Below, in pieces: positions 22,427-30,675 of a stretch of 64,000 bases of DNA. The translations under genes and the position numbers were made by a program. The first letter of the stretch is position 1. Every line of letters begins with the position of its first letter. The stretch is from Caulobacter henricii (GTDB lineage: Bacteria > Pseudomonadota > Alphaproteobacteria > Caulobacterales > Caulobacteraceae): positions 3,348,001 to 3,412,000 of the forward strand of contig NZ_CP013002.1 in the NCBI RefSeq assembly GCF_001414055.1, written 5' to 3'. The notes below the pieces were generated by a model. It saw only the letters and a list, made by a program, of their open reading frames with translations. It was not told where the DNA came from and did no database searches.

Positions 22427-22435
22427 CTCCTGCGC

Positions 22436-23725
22436 CTACTTCACCACCGCCCCGCCCTTGATCACCGAGGTCACGCTCTGCAGTACGGTCACGTCCGTGA
22501 GCGGGTCGCCCTTGACGGCGATCAGGTCGGCGGCCTTGCCGGGGGCCAGGGAGCCGATCTCGGCCGAGAGGTCGAAGTGGGCCGCGGCATTGACCGTGGC
22601 CGTCTGGATCGCTTCCAGCGGGCTCAGCCCCGCCTTGACCAGCAGGGCGAACTCGCCGGCATTGTCGCCATGGGCCGAGACGCCGCTGTCGGTGCCGAAG
22701 GCGATCTTCACCCCGCCCTCATGGGCGCGGCGGGCCATGGCCAGCATCTTGGGACCGGCGTCCAGGGCCTTGGTGGTCTGGGCCGGGGTCAGGAAGTTGT
22801 TGGGCCCCGAGGCCACCCGATAGACGTAGTCGCCGGCCATCAGGGTCGGGACCAGATAGGCCCCGTTCTTCTTGAACAGGGCGATGCTTTCGTTGTCGAG
22901 ATAGGTGCCGTGCTCGATCGAGTCGCCACCTGCCTTCAGGAAGGCATTGATGCCGTCGACGCCATGGGCGTGGGCGGTGACCTTGCGGCCCATGCGGTGG
23001 GCGGCGTCGACAATGGCTTCCAGCTCGGCACCCGAGAACTGCTGGGCGAGACCCGCAGCCGTATTGGACAGCACCCCGCCGGTGGCGGTGATCTTGATGA
23101 TGTCGGCCCCGCGCCAGACCTGCTCGCGCACGGCCCGGCGGCAGTCATCGGCGCCCGAGCAGACCGAGGCCGGCCGCAGGGCGTGCATGACCTCTTCGCT
23201 GAAGCCGTTGATGTCACCGTGGCCGCCATGGATCGAGACCGCCGAACCCGAGGCAATGATGCGCGGACCGATCACGTCACCGCGCTTGACCGCCGCCCGC
23301 AGCGCGAAGACCGCCGCATTGTCGGCCCCGAGGTCGGCAACCGTGGTAAAGCCGGCCATCAGGGTCTTGCGGGCAAAGCCGGCCCCGACCATCGCCTGGT
23401 CGGCCGAGGACTGGGTGACTTCTTCCAGCCGTGAATTGGGATTCTGCTCGCCCGTCAGGTGGACATGGCTGTCGATCAGACCCGGCAGGACGAAGCTGTC
23501 CTTCAGATCCACCACCTTGCCGCCGGGCTCGGAGACATAACCGTCGACGATGCGGACGATCTTGCCCTTGTCGATCACCAGGGTCCTGGCGGCCTCGACC
23601 TTGCCCGTGGCGGGGTCGGCCAGCAGCCGACCGGCCTGGACGAACAGGGTTTCAGCGGCGGCAACGCCCGACAGGCCGGCCGTCAGGGCCAGGGCGCAGG
23701 CGCCCATCATCAGTTTACAGATCAA
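22436..23725 (-). CDS. Secreted/periplasmic amidohydrolase (imidazolonepropionase/Xaa-Pro dipeptidase-like)
   Basis: About 429 residues. The metal-dependent hydrolase signature GLIDSHVHLTGEQ (HxH) is near residue 80, a metal-binding Lys region comes later, and VTAHAHGVDGINAF and GTDSGVSAHGDNAGEF provide the remaining His and Asp ligands. The N-terminus is a signal peptide ending VAAAETL. The TTG at 23725 adds the Lys (ICKLMM) a signal peptide needs; an ATG at 23710 is the alternative start. Substrate unknown; many homologues hydrolyse proline dipeptides or cyclic amides. It starts only four bases after the phosphotransferase stop, so the two form an operon. Confidence 0.88.
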   Translation of the reverse strand: MICKLMMGACALALTAGLSGVAAAETLFVQAGRLLADPATGKVEAARTLVIDKGKIVRIVDGYVSEPGGKVVDLKDSFVLPGLIDSHVHLTGEQNPNSRLEEVTQSSADQAMVGAGFARKTLMAGFTTVADLGADNAAVFALRAAVKRGDVIGPRIIASGSAVSIHGGHGDINGFSEEVMHALRPASVCSGADDCRRAVREQVWRGADIIKITATGGVLSNTAAGLAQQFSGAELEAIVDAAHRMGRKVTAHAHGVDGINAFLKAGGDSIEHGTYLDNESIALFKKNGAYLVPTLMAGDYVYRVASGPNNFLTPAQTTKALDAGPKMLAMARRAHEGGVKIAFGTDSGVSAHGDNAGEFALLVKAGLSPLEAIQTATVNAAAHFDLSAEIGSLAPGKAADLIAVKGDPLTDVTVLQSVTSVIKGGAVVK

Positions 23726-23729
23726 GGTC

Positions 23730-24812
23730 TCAGGCCCCCGCCTTCTGCGCAAAGCTCCAGGCCCCTCGGGCCAGAACCGGCACGCGTGCTTCCATCAGCT
23801 GCGCATGGGCACTGGCGGCCGTGCCGTCACGGACGCGACCGACGATGCCCTGGCAGATGCCGGCCAGTCTGAACAGGTTGTAGCTGAAGTACCAGTCCAG
23901 ATTGGGCAGGCCGTCGCGGCCCGTGGCCTTGCAGTAGCGCTCGACCGCCTCGGGGATGGTCGGCACGCCATAGGCGGTCAGGTCGCCGATGTCCGACAGG
24001 CCACCGCGCTGGTCGGAGGGCATGACCCAGTTCATCAGGAAATAGCTGAAATCGGCCAGGGGATTGCCCAGGGTCGACAGCTCCCAGTCCAGCACCGCCA
24101 CCACCTTCGGTTCGGTGGCGTGCAGGATCATGTTGTCGAGGCGATAGTCGCCGTGGACGATCGAGGTCATGTCATCCGGCGGGCAGCTCTGCGGCAGCCA
24201 CTCCATCAGACGGTTCATGTCCTCGAGAGTGGTCGTCTCGCTGGCCTTGTACTGCTTGGTCCAGCGGTCGATCTGGCGCGAGAAATAGTTGCCCGGCTTG
24301 CCATAGTCGGCCAGGCCGACGGCGGCATAGTCGACGGTGTGCAGGGCTGCCAGGGTGTCGATCTGGGCCTCATAGATGGCCCGTCGCTCGGCCGGCTGGT
24401 AGTCCGGCAGGGTGCCGTCCCACAGGATGCGGCCTTCGACATTGTCCATCACGTAGAAGATCGTGCCGATCACGTCCTCGTCCATGCACAGGGCATAGGC
24501 CTTGGCGACGGGGAAGTGGGCCTTGTTGAGCCCGGAAATGACCTTGAACTCGCGGTCCACGGCGTGGGCGCTGGGCAGCAGCTTGCCCGGCGGCTTGCGG
24601 CGCAGGACGTATTTCTTCGTCGGGGTCACCAGCTGATAGGTCGGGTTGGACTGGCCGCCCTTGAACTGGCGCACCTCCAGCGGCCCCTGATAGCCCTCGA
24701 CATGGGCCGTCAGCCAGGCGGCCAGCTTGCCTTCGTCGATCGCATGGCGCGGATCGACCGGCTTGGTCCCGGAGTTCAGGTCCTGAGCGGTCTGTTCGGC
24801 GGCGTCGGCCAT
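23730..24812 (-). CDS. Phosphotransferase (APH/ACAD10-like kinase family)
   Basis: 360 residues of the aminoglycoside phosphotransferase superfamily in the acyl-CoA-dehydrogenase-linked (ACAD10/11-like) branch. Visible motifs are VRQFKGGQSNPTYQLVTPTKKYVLRRKPPGKLLPSAHAVDREFKV (nucleotide lobe), SIVHGDYRLDNMILH (Brenner-type H-G-D-x-R-x-x-N catalytic loop) and VVAVLDWELSTLGNPLADF (the D-W-E metal motif). ATG at 24812 starts MADAAEQTAQDL. Homologues are thought to phosphorylate hydroxyacyl-CoA or similar metabolites; the substrate here is not shown. Confidence 0.87.
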   Translation of the reverse strand: MADAAEQTAQDLNSGTKPVDPRHAIDEGKLAAWLTAHVEGYQGPLEVRQFKGGQSNPTYQLVTPTKKYVLRRKPPGKLLPSAHAVDREFKVISGLNKAHFPVAKAYALCMDEDVIGTIFYVMDNVEGRILWDGTLPDYQPAERRAIYEAQIDTLAALHTVDYAAVGLADYGKPGNYFSRQIDRWTKQYKASETTTLEDMNRLMEWLPQSCPPDDMTSIVHGDYRLDNMILHATEPKVVAVLDWELSTLGNPLADFSYFLMNWVMPSDQRGGLSDIGDLTAYGVPTIPEAVERYCKATGRDGLPNLDWYFSYNLFRLAGICQGIVGRVRDGTAASAHAQLMEARVPVLARGAWSFAQKAGA

Positions 24813-24875
24813 GCGGTTTCTCCCCAACACTTGTTTGAACGGGAGTTTAGAGGGTGGGACGCGGGGCGCAAGCCA

Positions 24876-25028
24876 CTTGCCCCCTACGGGTCGCTTCGCG
24901 ACCGTCTTCCCCCCCACCCCCTCAGTCGGCTTTGCCGACAGCTCCCCCGAAGGGGAGCAAAGGGGGAAGATGATCTCATCCGCCCCCTAAGGGGGCGGAC
25001 GACCGCGAAGCGGTCAGGTGGGGGCGAG
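24876..25028. repeat. Dispersed GC-rich intergenic repeat, composite of family A variants
   Basis: CTTGCCCCCTACGGGTCGCTTCGCGACCG, then CACCCCCTCAGTCGGC, a CTCCCCCGAAGGGGAG stem, GGGGGAAGATGATCTCATCCG, CCCCCTAAGGGGG and GCGAAGCGGTCAGGTGGGGGCGAGTG. It shares its first block with the copies at 50931 and 63116 and its middle with those at 15448 and 22318, so it looks like two elements joined. Confidence 0.75.
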
Positions 25029-25036
25029 TGATCGGA

Positions 25037-26320
25037 CTAGCCCTGCCCCAGCGCCCGCCAGCCGATATCGCGGCGATAGAAGCCGCCCGGCAGGCTGATG
25101 GTCTCCAGCGCCGCATAGGCCGCCTCGCGCGCCTCAAGAAGGGTCGTCCCCAGGGCGCAGACATTGAGCACCCGGCCACCGGACGCCACCAGCTGGCCCG
25201 CATCGTCGCGGGCCGTGCCGGCGTGGAAGATCACCGCCCGGTCGCCGAATTCGGCCTCGGCCCCGGTGATCACACCGCCGGTGTTCGGGGCATCGGGATA
25301 GCCCTCGGCGGCCAGCACCACGCAGATCGCCGCCTCGTCGCGCCACACCGGCTTGGCCGCGCCGGCCAGTTCGCCCTTTGCGGCGGCCAGCAGGATCGGC
25401 ACCAGGTCGCTCTCCAGGCGCAGCATCAGGGTCTGGCATTCGGGATCGCCGAAGCGGGCATTGTATTCGACCAGCTTGGGCCCCTCAGGCGTCAGCATCA
25501 GGCCGGCATAGAGTACGCCGACATAGGGATTGCCCTCGGCGGCCATGCCCCTGACCGTGGGCAGGATCAGTTCGTTCCAGGCCTGGCGCACCAGGGCGTC
25601 GGTCAGCACCGGCGGCGGCGAATAGGTGCCCATGCCGCCGGTATTGGGGCCTTCATCGCCGTCATAGGCGCGCTTGTGATCCTGGGCGGCACCGAACAGC
25701 AGGGCCGTCTTGCCGTCGCAGAGGGCAAACAGGGAGGCTTCTTCGCCCTGCATGAACTCCTCGATCACCACCCGCGCCCCGGCGGTGCCGAACCGGCCGC
25801 CCAGCATGTCGAGCACGGCGGCGTCCGCCTCGGGCCGGGTCTGGGCGATGACCACGCCCTTGCCGGCGGCCAGGCCGTCGGCCTTGATCACGAAGGGGGC
25901 CTGCAGGGTGTCGAGGAAGGCCCCGGCCGCAGGCGCGTCGGTGAACACGCCATAGGCGGCGGTCGGCAGGTCGTGGCGGGCGCAGAAGTCCTTGGTGAAG
26001 GCCTTGGAGGTCTCCAGCCGCGCGGCCCTCTGGCTGCCGCCGAAACAGGGGATGCCGATTTCGGCCAAGCGGTCGGCGAGGCCGACCTCCAGCGCCGATT
26101 CCGGACCGACCACCACCAGATCGGCGGCGATCTCCTGGGCCAGGGCGACCAGGCCCTCGACATCGGTGACCTTGACCGCGCGCAGTTCGGCGACGGCGGC
26201 CATGCCCGGATTGCCCGGCGCGGCGACAAGCCGTCCGCACAGCGGCGACTGGGCGATCTTCCAGGCCAGGGCGTGCTCGCGCCCGCCGGACCCGACGAGG
26301 AGGATGTTCAGCTTTTCCAT
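25037..26320 (-). CDS. purD: Phosphoribosylamine--glycine ligase
   Basis: 427 residues. PurD makes glycinamide ribonucleotide (second step of purine synthesis). N-terminal MEKLNILLVGSGGREHALAWK binds the ribosylamine substrate; the ATP-grasp domain shows FVIKADGLAAGKGVVIAQT and ARVVIEEFMQGEEASLFALCDG; YNARFGDPECQTLMLRLESDL is the conserved C-domain motif. Length is normal. It is preceded by a long hairpin-rich region (26321-27074), unusual for a purine gene. Confidence 0.97.
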   Translation of the reverse strand: MEKLNILLVGSGGREHALAWKIAQSPLCGRLVAAPGNPGMAAVAELRAVKVTDVEGLVALAQEIAADLVVVGPESALEVGLADRLAEIGIPCFGGSQRAARLETSKAFTKDFCARHDLPTAAYGVFTDAPAAGAFLDTLQAPFVIKADGLAAGKGVVIAQTRPEADAAVLDMLGGRFGTAGARVVIEEFMQGEEASLFALCDGKTALLFGAAQDHKRAYDGDEGPNTGGMGTYSPPPVLTDALVRQAWNELILPTVRGMAAEGNPYVGVLYAGLMLTPEGPKLVEYNARFGDPECQTLMLRLESDLVPILLAAAKGELAGAAKPVWRDEAAICVVLAAEGYPDAPNTGGVITGAEAEFGDRAVIFHAGTARDDAGQLVASGGRVLNVCALGTTLLEAREAAYAALETISLPGGFYRRDIGWRALGQG

Positions 26321-27074
26321 GAGGCCGGGGTGTGGCTCCAGAGGCGGTCGGGGTCAAGGCGCTCTGCGCACGGGTTCGCCGTCTCGCCGGTCTGACCGGC
26401 GATTATTGTGGGGAGGCGGCGGAGCGTCCGGGCCAGGCCCGGATGGGGTTGTAGAGGAGTACCGTTTCGGCCGTGGCCGGAGCGCTCCGCGCGGTCGTTA
26501 TCCCTCTGGCCGGGGCGCGCAGGCCTGTTCAGCCTTTTGCCCCACCCGGATTTCATCCTCCTCGCGACGGACTTGAGCCCTTGGGCTGCAGCCACGCCGA
26601 TTCCGGGGGAACCCGGAGCGAACCTTCGGACGGGCGGAGGCTTGGCCTTCCTCCGATGGACAGGTTTACGTCCCCTGTCCTCTTGCACCCGCACAACCGC
26701 CCCCGTCGCGCGTCTCGGCCGCCAGCTTCGCGCCCTCCCCTGCGACGGGGCGAGGAGAAGTATGGGGGTGTTTTGGTGGGGGCGGCGTCGATTTTGGATC
26801 GTGACGCCGGGTGCGGGGGTCAGGGCGTTGACTTCGTTGGGCGTGGGGCGGGGCTATCCCCGTGCGAGTACGGGGATAGAGGCCGACGCACGGAACCCCT
26901 TCGCGACGGGGCAGGACATGCAAGGCTGCACTCTCCCTCTCCCCCTTCGGGAGAGGCTGGCTCGCAGGGCCGGGTGAAGGGTCGCGCGGGACTGACCGGA
27001 CAGGGTTTTCAACCCCTCATCCGACCTCGGCCTTGGCCGGGGCCACCTTCTCCTGCAAGGGGAGAAGGACGCCC
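26321..27074. other. Long intergenic region with many hairpins and no convincing gene
   Basis: 754 bases between the purD start and the phoB stop. Short plus-strand and minus-strand reading frames exist, but none has a recognisable domain, normal codon bias or a good ribosome-binding site. Inverted repeats are frequent: TCCGGGCC-A-GGCCCGGA (26427-26443), CCGGATGGGG/CCCCACCCGG (26439-26448 with 26540-26549), TCCGGG-GGAA-CCCGGA (26602-26617), CGGAGG/CCTCCG (26635-26655), GGACAGG/CCTGTCC (26658-26680), CTATCCCCGT/ACGGGGATAG (26854-26879). The first 400 bases lie directly upstream of purD on its coding strand and could be a leader or an independent structured RNA. I looked for tmRNA, RNase P, SRP RNA and cobalamin-riboswitch motifs and found none. 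Confidence 0.6.
26931..27066. repeat. Dispersed intergenic repeat, diverged family A type
   Basis: CTCTCCCTCTCCCCCTTCGGGAGAGG at the left and CTTCTCCTGCAAGGGGAGAAG at the right bracket GGGCCGGGTGAAGGG and CCCCTCATCCGACC. The paired-stem layout is that of the other dispersed repeats, and it lies directly after the phoB stop, where it may end that operon. Confidence 0.6.
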
Positions 27075-27767
27075 CTAAGCCGCCTCAACGTCCAGCGAAT
27101 AGCCTGCCGAACGCACGGTCCGGATCGGATCGCCGTCGGCCGAACCATTGAGCGCCTTGCGCAGGCGGCCGATGTGGACGTCGACGGTGCGGGCCTCGAC
27201 ATAGACGTCCGAGCCCCAGACCGCGTCCAGCAGCTGTTCGCGGCTGAACACCCGGCCGGGGTGCTGCATCAGATAGTCGAGCAGGCGGAACTCGGTGGGG
27301 CCGAGGTGGATTTCCTTGCCCTGGCGCTTCACCCGGTGGGCGACGCGGTCGATGATGATGTCGCCGACCGTGATGCGGTCATCGGCCAGACCCGGACGGA
27401 TCCGGCGCAGCACGGCGCGGACCCGGGCGGTCAGTTCGACCATCGAGAACGGCTTGACCACATAGTCGTCAGCGCCGGTGTCGAGGCCGCGGATGCGGTC
27501 ACTCTCTTCGCCGCGGGCGGTCAGCATGATGATCGGCACATTGCGGGTCTCGGCCCGGCCGCGCAGGCGGCGGCAGACCTCGATGCCCGAGACCTTGGGC
27601 AGCATCCAGTCGAGGATCACCAGGTCGGGCGCGCGTTCGCTGGCCATGGTCAGGGCCTCCTCGCCGTCGCCGGCGAGGCCGATCTGGTAGCCTTCCTTGT
27701 CGAGATTGTAGTGCAGGAGGGTGGCCAGGGCGTCCTCGTCCTCGACCACAAGCACGTAAGGCGTCAC
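27075..27767 (-). CDS. phoB: Phosphate regulon response regulator PhoB
   Basis: 230 residues. An OmpR-class response regulator: receiver domain with VVEDEDALATLLHYNL and VILDWMLPKVSGIEVCRRLR (phospho-acceptor Asp in DWMLP), LTARGEESD and DDYVVKPFS; C-terminal winged helix with EFRLLDYLMQHPGRVFSREQLL and VDVHIGRLRKAL. GTG start at 27767 gives the common (V)TPYVLVVEDED start. Last gene of the pstC-pstA-pstB-phoU-phoB unit; its partner kinase phoR is 7 kb upstream. It should bind the Pho box at 32217-32234. Confidence 0.96.
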   Translation of the reverse strand: MTPYVLVVEDEDALATLLHYNLDKEGYQIGLAGDGEEALTMASERAPDLVILDWMLPKVSGIEVCRRLRGRAETRNVPIIMLTARGEESDRIRGLDTGADDYVVKPFSMVELTARVRAVLRRIRPGLADDRITVGDIIIDRVAHRVKRQGKEIHLGPTEFRLLDYLMQHPGRVFSREQLLDAVWGSDVYVEARTVDVHIGRLRKALNGSADGDPIRTVRSAGYSLDVEAA

Positions 27768-27780
27768 TGGCGTCTGTCCT

Positions 27781-28470
27781 CTAGCGCGGCGTATCGAGCT
27801 TGGGGCGCTTGGAGACGATCTCCTCGCCCGTAATCTCGAAATGGATGATCTCGGCGATGTTGGTGGCGTGGTCGCCAATGCGCTCGAGGTTCTTGGCGAC
27901 GAACAGCAGGTGGGCGCAGGCATTGATCGTGCGCGGGTCGCCCATCATGTAGGTCAGCAGTTCACGGAAGATCGCATTGTAGTGCTCGTCGACATCCTCG
28001 TCGCGGGCCCACACGGTGATGGCGCGGTCGAGATCCGAGGCCGAATAGGCGTCCAGAACATCCTTCAGGCGGCCCTGGACCAGCTTGCCCATCCGCTCGA
28101 TCGAGCGGGTCAGGGCGGTCATGGGCTCGGCGTCGGTCAGGATCAGGGCGCGCTTGCCGATGTTCTTGGCCATGTCGCCGCAGCGCTCGAGGCTCATCGA
28201 GATCTTCAGGGCGGCGACGGCGTGGCGCAGGTCCACGGCCATGGGCTGACGCAGGGCGATCAGCCTGAACGCCTTGCGCTCGATCTCGCCCTGCAGGGCG
28301 TCGAGGCGCTCGTCGCGCGACACCACCTGTTGGGCCAGGGGGGCGTCGCGGCGGGCGATGCATTCCACGGCGTCGGCGACCTGGGCCTCGGCAAGTCCAC
28401 CCATGCGGGCGACTTCGGCGGTCAGGTGGCTCAGTTCGTCGCCATACGACTTGACGGTATGTTCGGTCAT
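27781..28470 (-). CDS. phoU: Phosphate transport regulator PhoU
   Basis: 229 residues of two PhoU three-helix repeats. The first holds LNALQGEIERKAFRLIALRQPMAVDLRHAVAALKISMSLERCGDMAKNI-type sequence and the second CAHLLFVAKNLERIGDHATNIAE, each with the metal-binding E/D-R-x-x-D-x-x-x-N pattern. PhoU links PstSCAB activity to PhoR signalling and represses the Pho response in phosphate excess. ATG at 28470 (MTEHTVKSYGDEL) is preferred to longer in-frame forms. Thirteen bases before phoB. Confidence 0.95.
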   Translation of the reverse strand: MTEHTVKSYGDELSHLTAEVARMGGLAEAQVADAVECIARRDAPLAQQVVSRDERLDALQGEIERKAFRLIALRQPMAVDLRHAVAALKISMSLERCGDMAKNIGKRALILTDAEPMTALTRSIERMGKLVQGRLKDVLDAYSASDLDRAITVWARDEDVDEHYNAIFRELLTYMMGDPRTINACAHLLFVAKNLERIGDHATNIAEIIHFEITGEEIVSKRPKLDTPR

Positions 28471-28483
28471 CTGTTGCGGAGTC

Positions 28484-29326
28484 CTAGCCGAAGCGGCCGG
28501 TGATGTAGTCTTGGGTGCGGCTGTCACGAGGATTGGTGAACATGTCCTCGGTCGAACCGCTCTCGACCAGCTTGCCCAGGTGGAAGAAGGCGGTCTTCTG
28601 CGACACGCGGGCGGCCTGGGCCATCGAGTGGGTGACGATGACGATGCAGAACTGGTTGCGCAGCTCGTCGATCAGTTCCTCGATGCGGGCCGTGGCGATC
28701 GGGTCGAGGGCCGAGCAGGGCTCGTCCATCAGGATCACTTCAGGACCGACCGCGATGGCGCGGGCGATGACCAGGCGCTGCTGCTGGCCGCCGGACAGGC
28801 CGGTGCCGGGCTGATGCAGGCGGTCGGCGACCTCGTTCCACAGGCCGGCCTTCTTCAGGCTGCTCTCGACGATGGCTTCCAGCTCGGCCTTGCCCGAGGC
28901 CAGGCCATGGATGCGCGGGCCGTAGGCGACGTTCTCGAAGATGGTCTTCGGGAAGGGGTTGGGCTTCTGGAAGACCATGCCGACCCGCGAGCGCAGGATC
29001 ACCGGATCGACGCTCTTGAGATTGACGTCATTGCCGTCGATCTCGATCGCGCCGCTCACCTTGGCGGTGGGGATCGTGTCGTTCATGCGGTTGATGCAGC
29101 GCAGGAAGGTCGACTTGCCGCAGCCCGACGGGCCGATGAAGGCGGTGACCGACTTGCCCGGGATGTCGATATTGACGTCAAACAGAGCCTGCTTGTCGCC
29201 GTAGAAGACATTGACGTCCTTGGCGCGGATCTTGATCTCGTGGGTCGAGGCCGGGGCATAGGTCTGCGTCGAGGCCGTCTTGATGACGGGCGCGGAGACG
29301 GAGTCGTCGGGGCTGGCGGTGGTCAT
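28484..29326 (-). CDS. pstB: Phosphate ABC transporter ATP-binding protein
   Basis: 280 residues. Walker [11 protein letters not shown]-loop [20 protein letters not shown], signature [15 protein letters not shown] and Walker [14 protein letters not shown] are the PstB-specific forms. ATG at 29326 leaves a 30-residue N-terminal extension rich in Ser, Thr and Ala before [14 protein letters not shown]. Energises phosphate import with PstC/PstA; PstS is not in this window. Confidence 0.96.
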   Translation of the reverse strand: MTTASPDDSVSAPVIKTASTQTYAPASTHEIKIRAKDVNVFYGDKQALFDVNIDIPGKSVTAFIGPSGCGKSTFLRCINRMNDTIPTAKVSGAIEIDGNDVNLKSVDPVILRSRVGMVFQKPNPFPKTIFENVAYGPRIHGLASGKAELEAIVESSLKKAGLWNEVADRLHQPGTGLSGGQQQRLVIARAIAVGPEVILMDEPCSALDPIATARIEELIDELRNQFCIVIVTHSMAQAARVSQKTAFFHLGKLVESGSTEDMFTNPRDSRTQDYITGRFG

Positions 29327-29376
29327 GGCGTGTCCCTGGACGAGGGGAAGGGCGGAAGGGTTCAGGATCATCAGGT

Positions 29377-30675
29377 CTACCAGCGGCGCTCGAAGCGGCG
29401 GCGCAGGATGACGGCCGCAGCATTCATGACGATCATGAAGACCAGGAGGACGATGATGGCGCCGGCGGTGCGTTCGTGGAAGGCACGCTCGGAGGCGTTC
29501 TCCCAGATGAACACCTGCACGGGCAGGACGGTGGCGGCACCGGTGAAGCCCTCGGGCACGCCGGGCACGAACGAGACCATGCCGATCATCAGCAGCGGGG
29601 CCGTTTCGCCCAGGGCGTGGGCGAGCGACAGGATGGCACCGGTCATCACACCCGGCATGGCCAGGGGCAGGACGTGGTGGAACACCGTCTGGGTCTTGGA
29701 GGCACCGACGCCGAGGGCCGCTTCGCGGATCGAGGGCGGCACGGCCTTCAGGGCCGAGCGGGTGGCGATGATCACGGTCGGCAGGGCCATCAGGGCCAGG
29801 ACCAGACCGCCGACCAGGGGCGACGAGCGCGGTACCTGCAGCCAGTTGATGAACAGGGCCAGACCCAGCAGGCCGTAGACGATCGACGGCACGGCGGCGA
29901 GGTTGTTGATGTTGACCTCGATGATGTCCGTCCAGCGGTTCTTCGGGGCGAACTCTTCCAGATAGACGGCGGCCATCACCCCGGCCGGCACCGCGATCAG
30001 GGCGGTGATCAGCAGCATCATGGCCGAGCCGACCACGGCCCCCAGGACGCCGGCCTGTTCAGGCTCGGTGGAGTCGGAATTGGTGAAGAAGGCGAAGTTG
30101 AAGCCGGCCTTGACCGAACCGTCCTTGCGCAGCTGCTCCAGCCAGTCGAGTTGCTGGTTGTCGAGCTTGCGGTCTTCCTCGGCGGTCGAGCGCTTGATCT
30201 GGCCCTTGAAATAGAGGTCGGCGTCGGCCTTGAACGGACCGGTGACCGTCACGGTCTTGCCGATCAGCGACTTGTCGGCCTTGAGCTGGTTCAGCAGCTG
30301 GAAGCCGAAGTCCCGCGAGATCAGGTCCATGACCTTGCCCGAGACGAGACCCAGGTCGTCGTCCTGGACGCCCAGCTTCTTCATCGTCGCCTCGGCGACG
30401 ATATAGTCATAGTTGACGCCCTCGAGATCGGACACGTCGATGCGGTCCGGGTTCAGATAGACCGGAATGCTCAGGGTGTGGGTCTCGAAGGTGGTGTAGC
30501 CCTGGTGGACGATCCGGCCCACGAGCACCACCAGGAAGATCATGGCCACGGTGATGGCCATCAGACCCTGGGCCTTGAACCAGACCTCGGCCTTGTGGCG
30601 CTTCTTCAGGCGGGCTTCCATGGCGGTCAGCGCAGGGCGAGCGGTGGAACCGACGGGGGTGGCGACGTCAGTCAT
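29377..30675 (-). CDS. pstA: Phosphate ABC transporter permease PstA (long alphaproteobacterial form)
   Basis: 432 residues, longer than the roughly 300 of E. coli PstA, because of an N-terminal membrane segment and periplasmic insertion (about residues 55-190, the DUF3333 type). The C-terminal half has five or six helices with the EAA-like motif [25 protein letters not shown]. Overlaps pstC by eight bases. A cytoplasmic basic N-terminus ([10 protein letters not shown]) follows [10 protein letters not shown]. Confidence 0.95.
   Translation of the reverse strand: MTDVATPVGSTARPALTAMEARLKKRHKAEVWFKAQGLMAITVAMIFLVVLVGRIVHQGYTTFETHTLSIPVYLNPDRIDVSDLEGVNYDYIVAEATMKKLGVQDDDLGLVSGKVMDLISRDFGFQLLNQLKADKSLIGKTVTVTGPFKADADLYFKGQIKRSTAEEDRKLDNQQLDWLEQLRKDGSVKAGFNFAFFTNSDSTEPEQAGVLGAVVGSAMMLLITALIAVPAGVMAAVYLEEFAPKNRWTDIIEVNINNLAAVPSIVYGLLGLALFINWLQVPRSSPLVGGLVLALMALPTVIIATRSALKAVPPSIREAALGVGASKTQTVFHHVLPLAMPGVMTGAILSLAHALGETAPLLMIGMVSFVPGVPEGFTGAATVLPVQVFIWENASERAFHERTAGAIIVLLVFMIVMNAAAVILRRRFERRW

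Noticed and set aside
26400..26700. 6S, tmRNA, RNase P, SRP or cobalamin riboswitch in the purD upstream region
   Set aside because: Short resemblances to 6S RNA were noted, but conserved core motifs of these RNAs (for example the RNase P GAGGAAAGUCC block or the tmRNA tag codons) are not present on either strand.
26408..26977. 189-codon plus-strand reading frame upstream of purD
   Set aside because: High-GC frame with Arg/Pro/Gly/Leu bias, no domain, and it crosses several perfect hairpins and a dispersed repeat; better read as non-coding.
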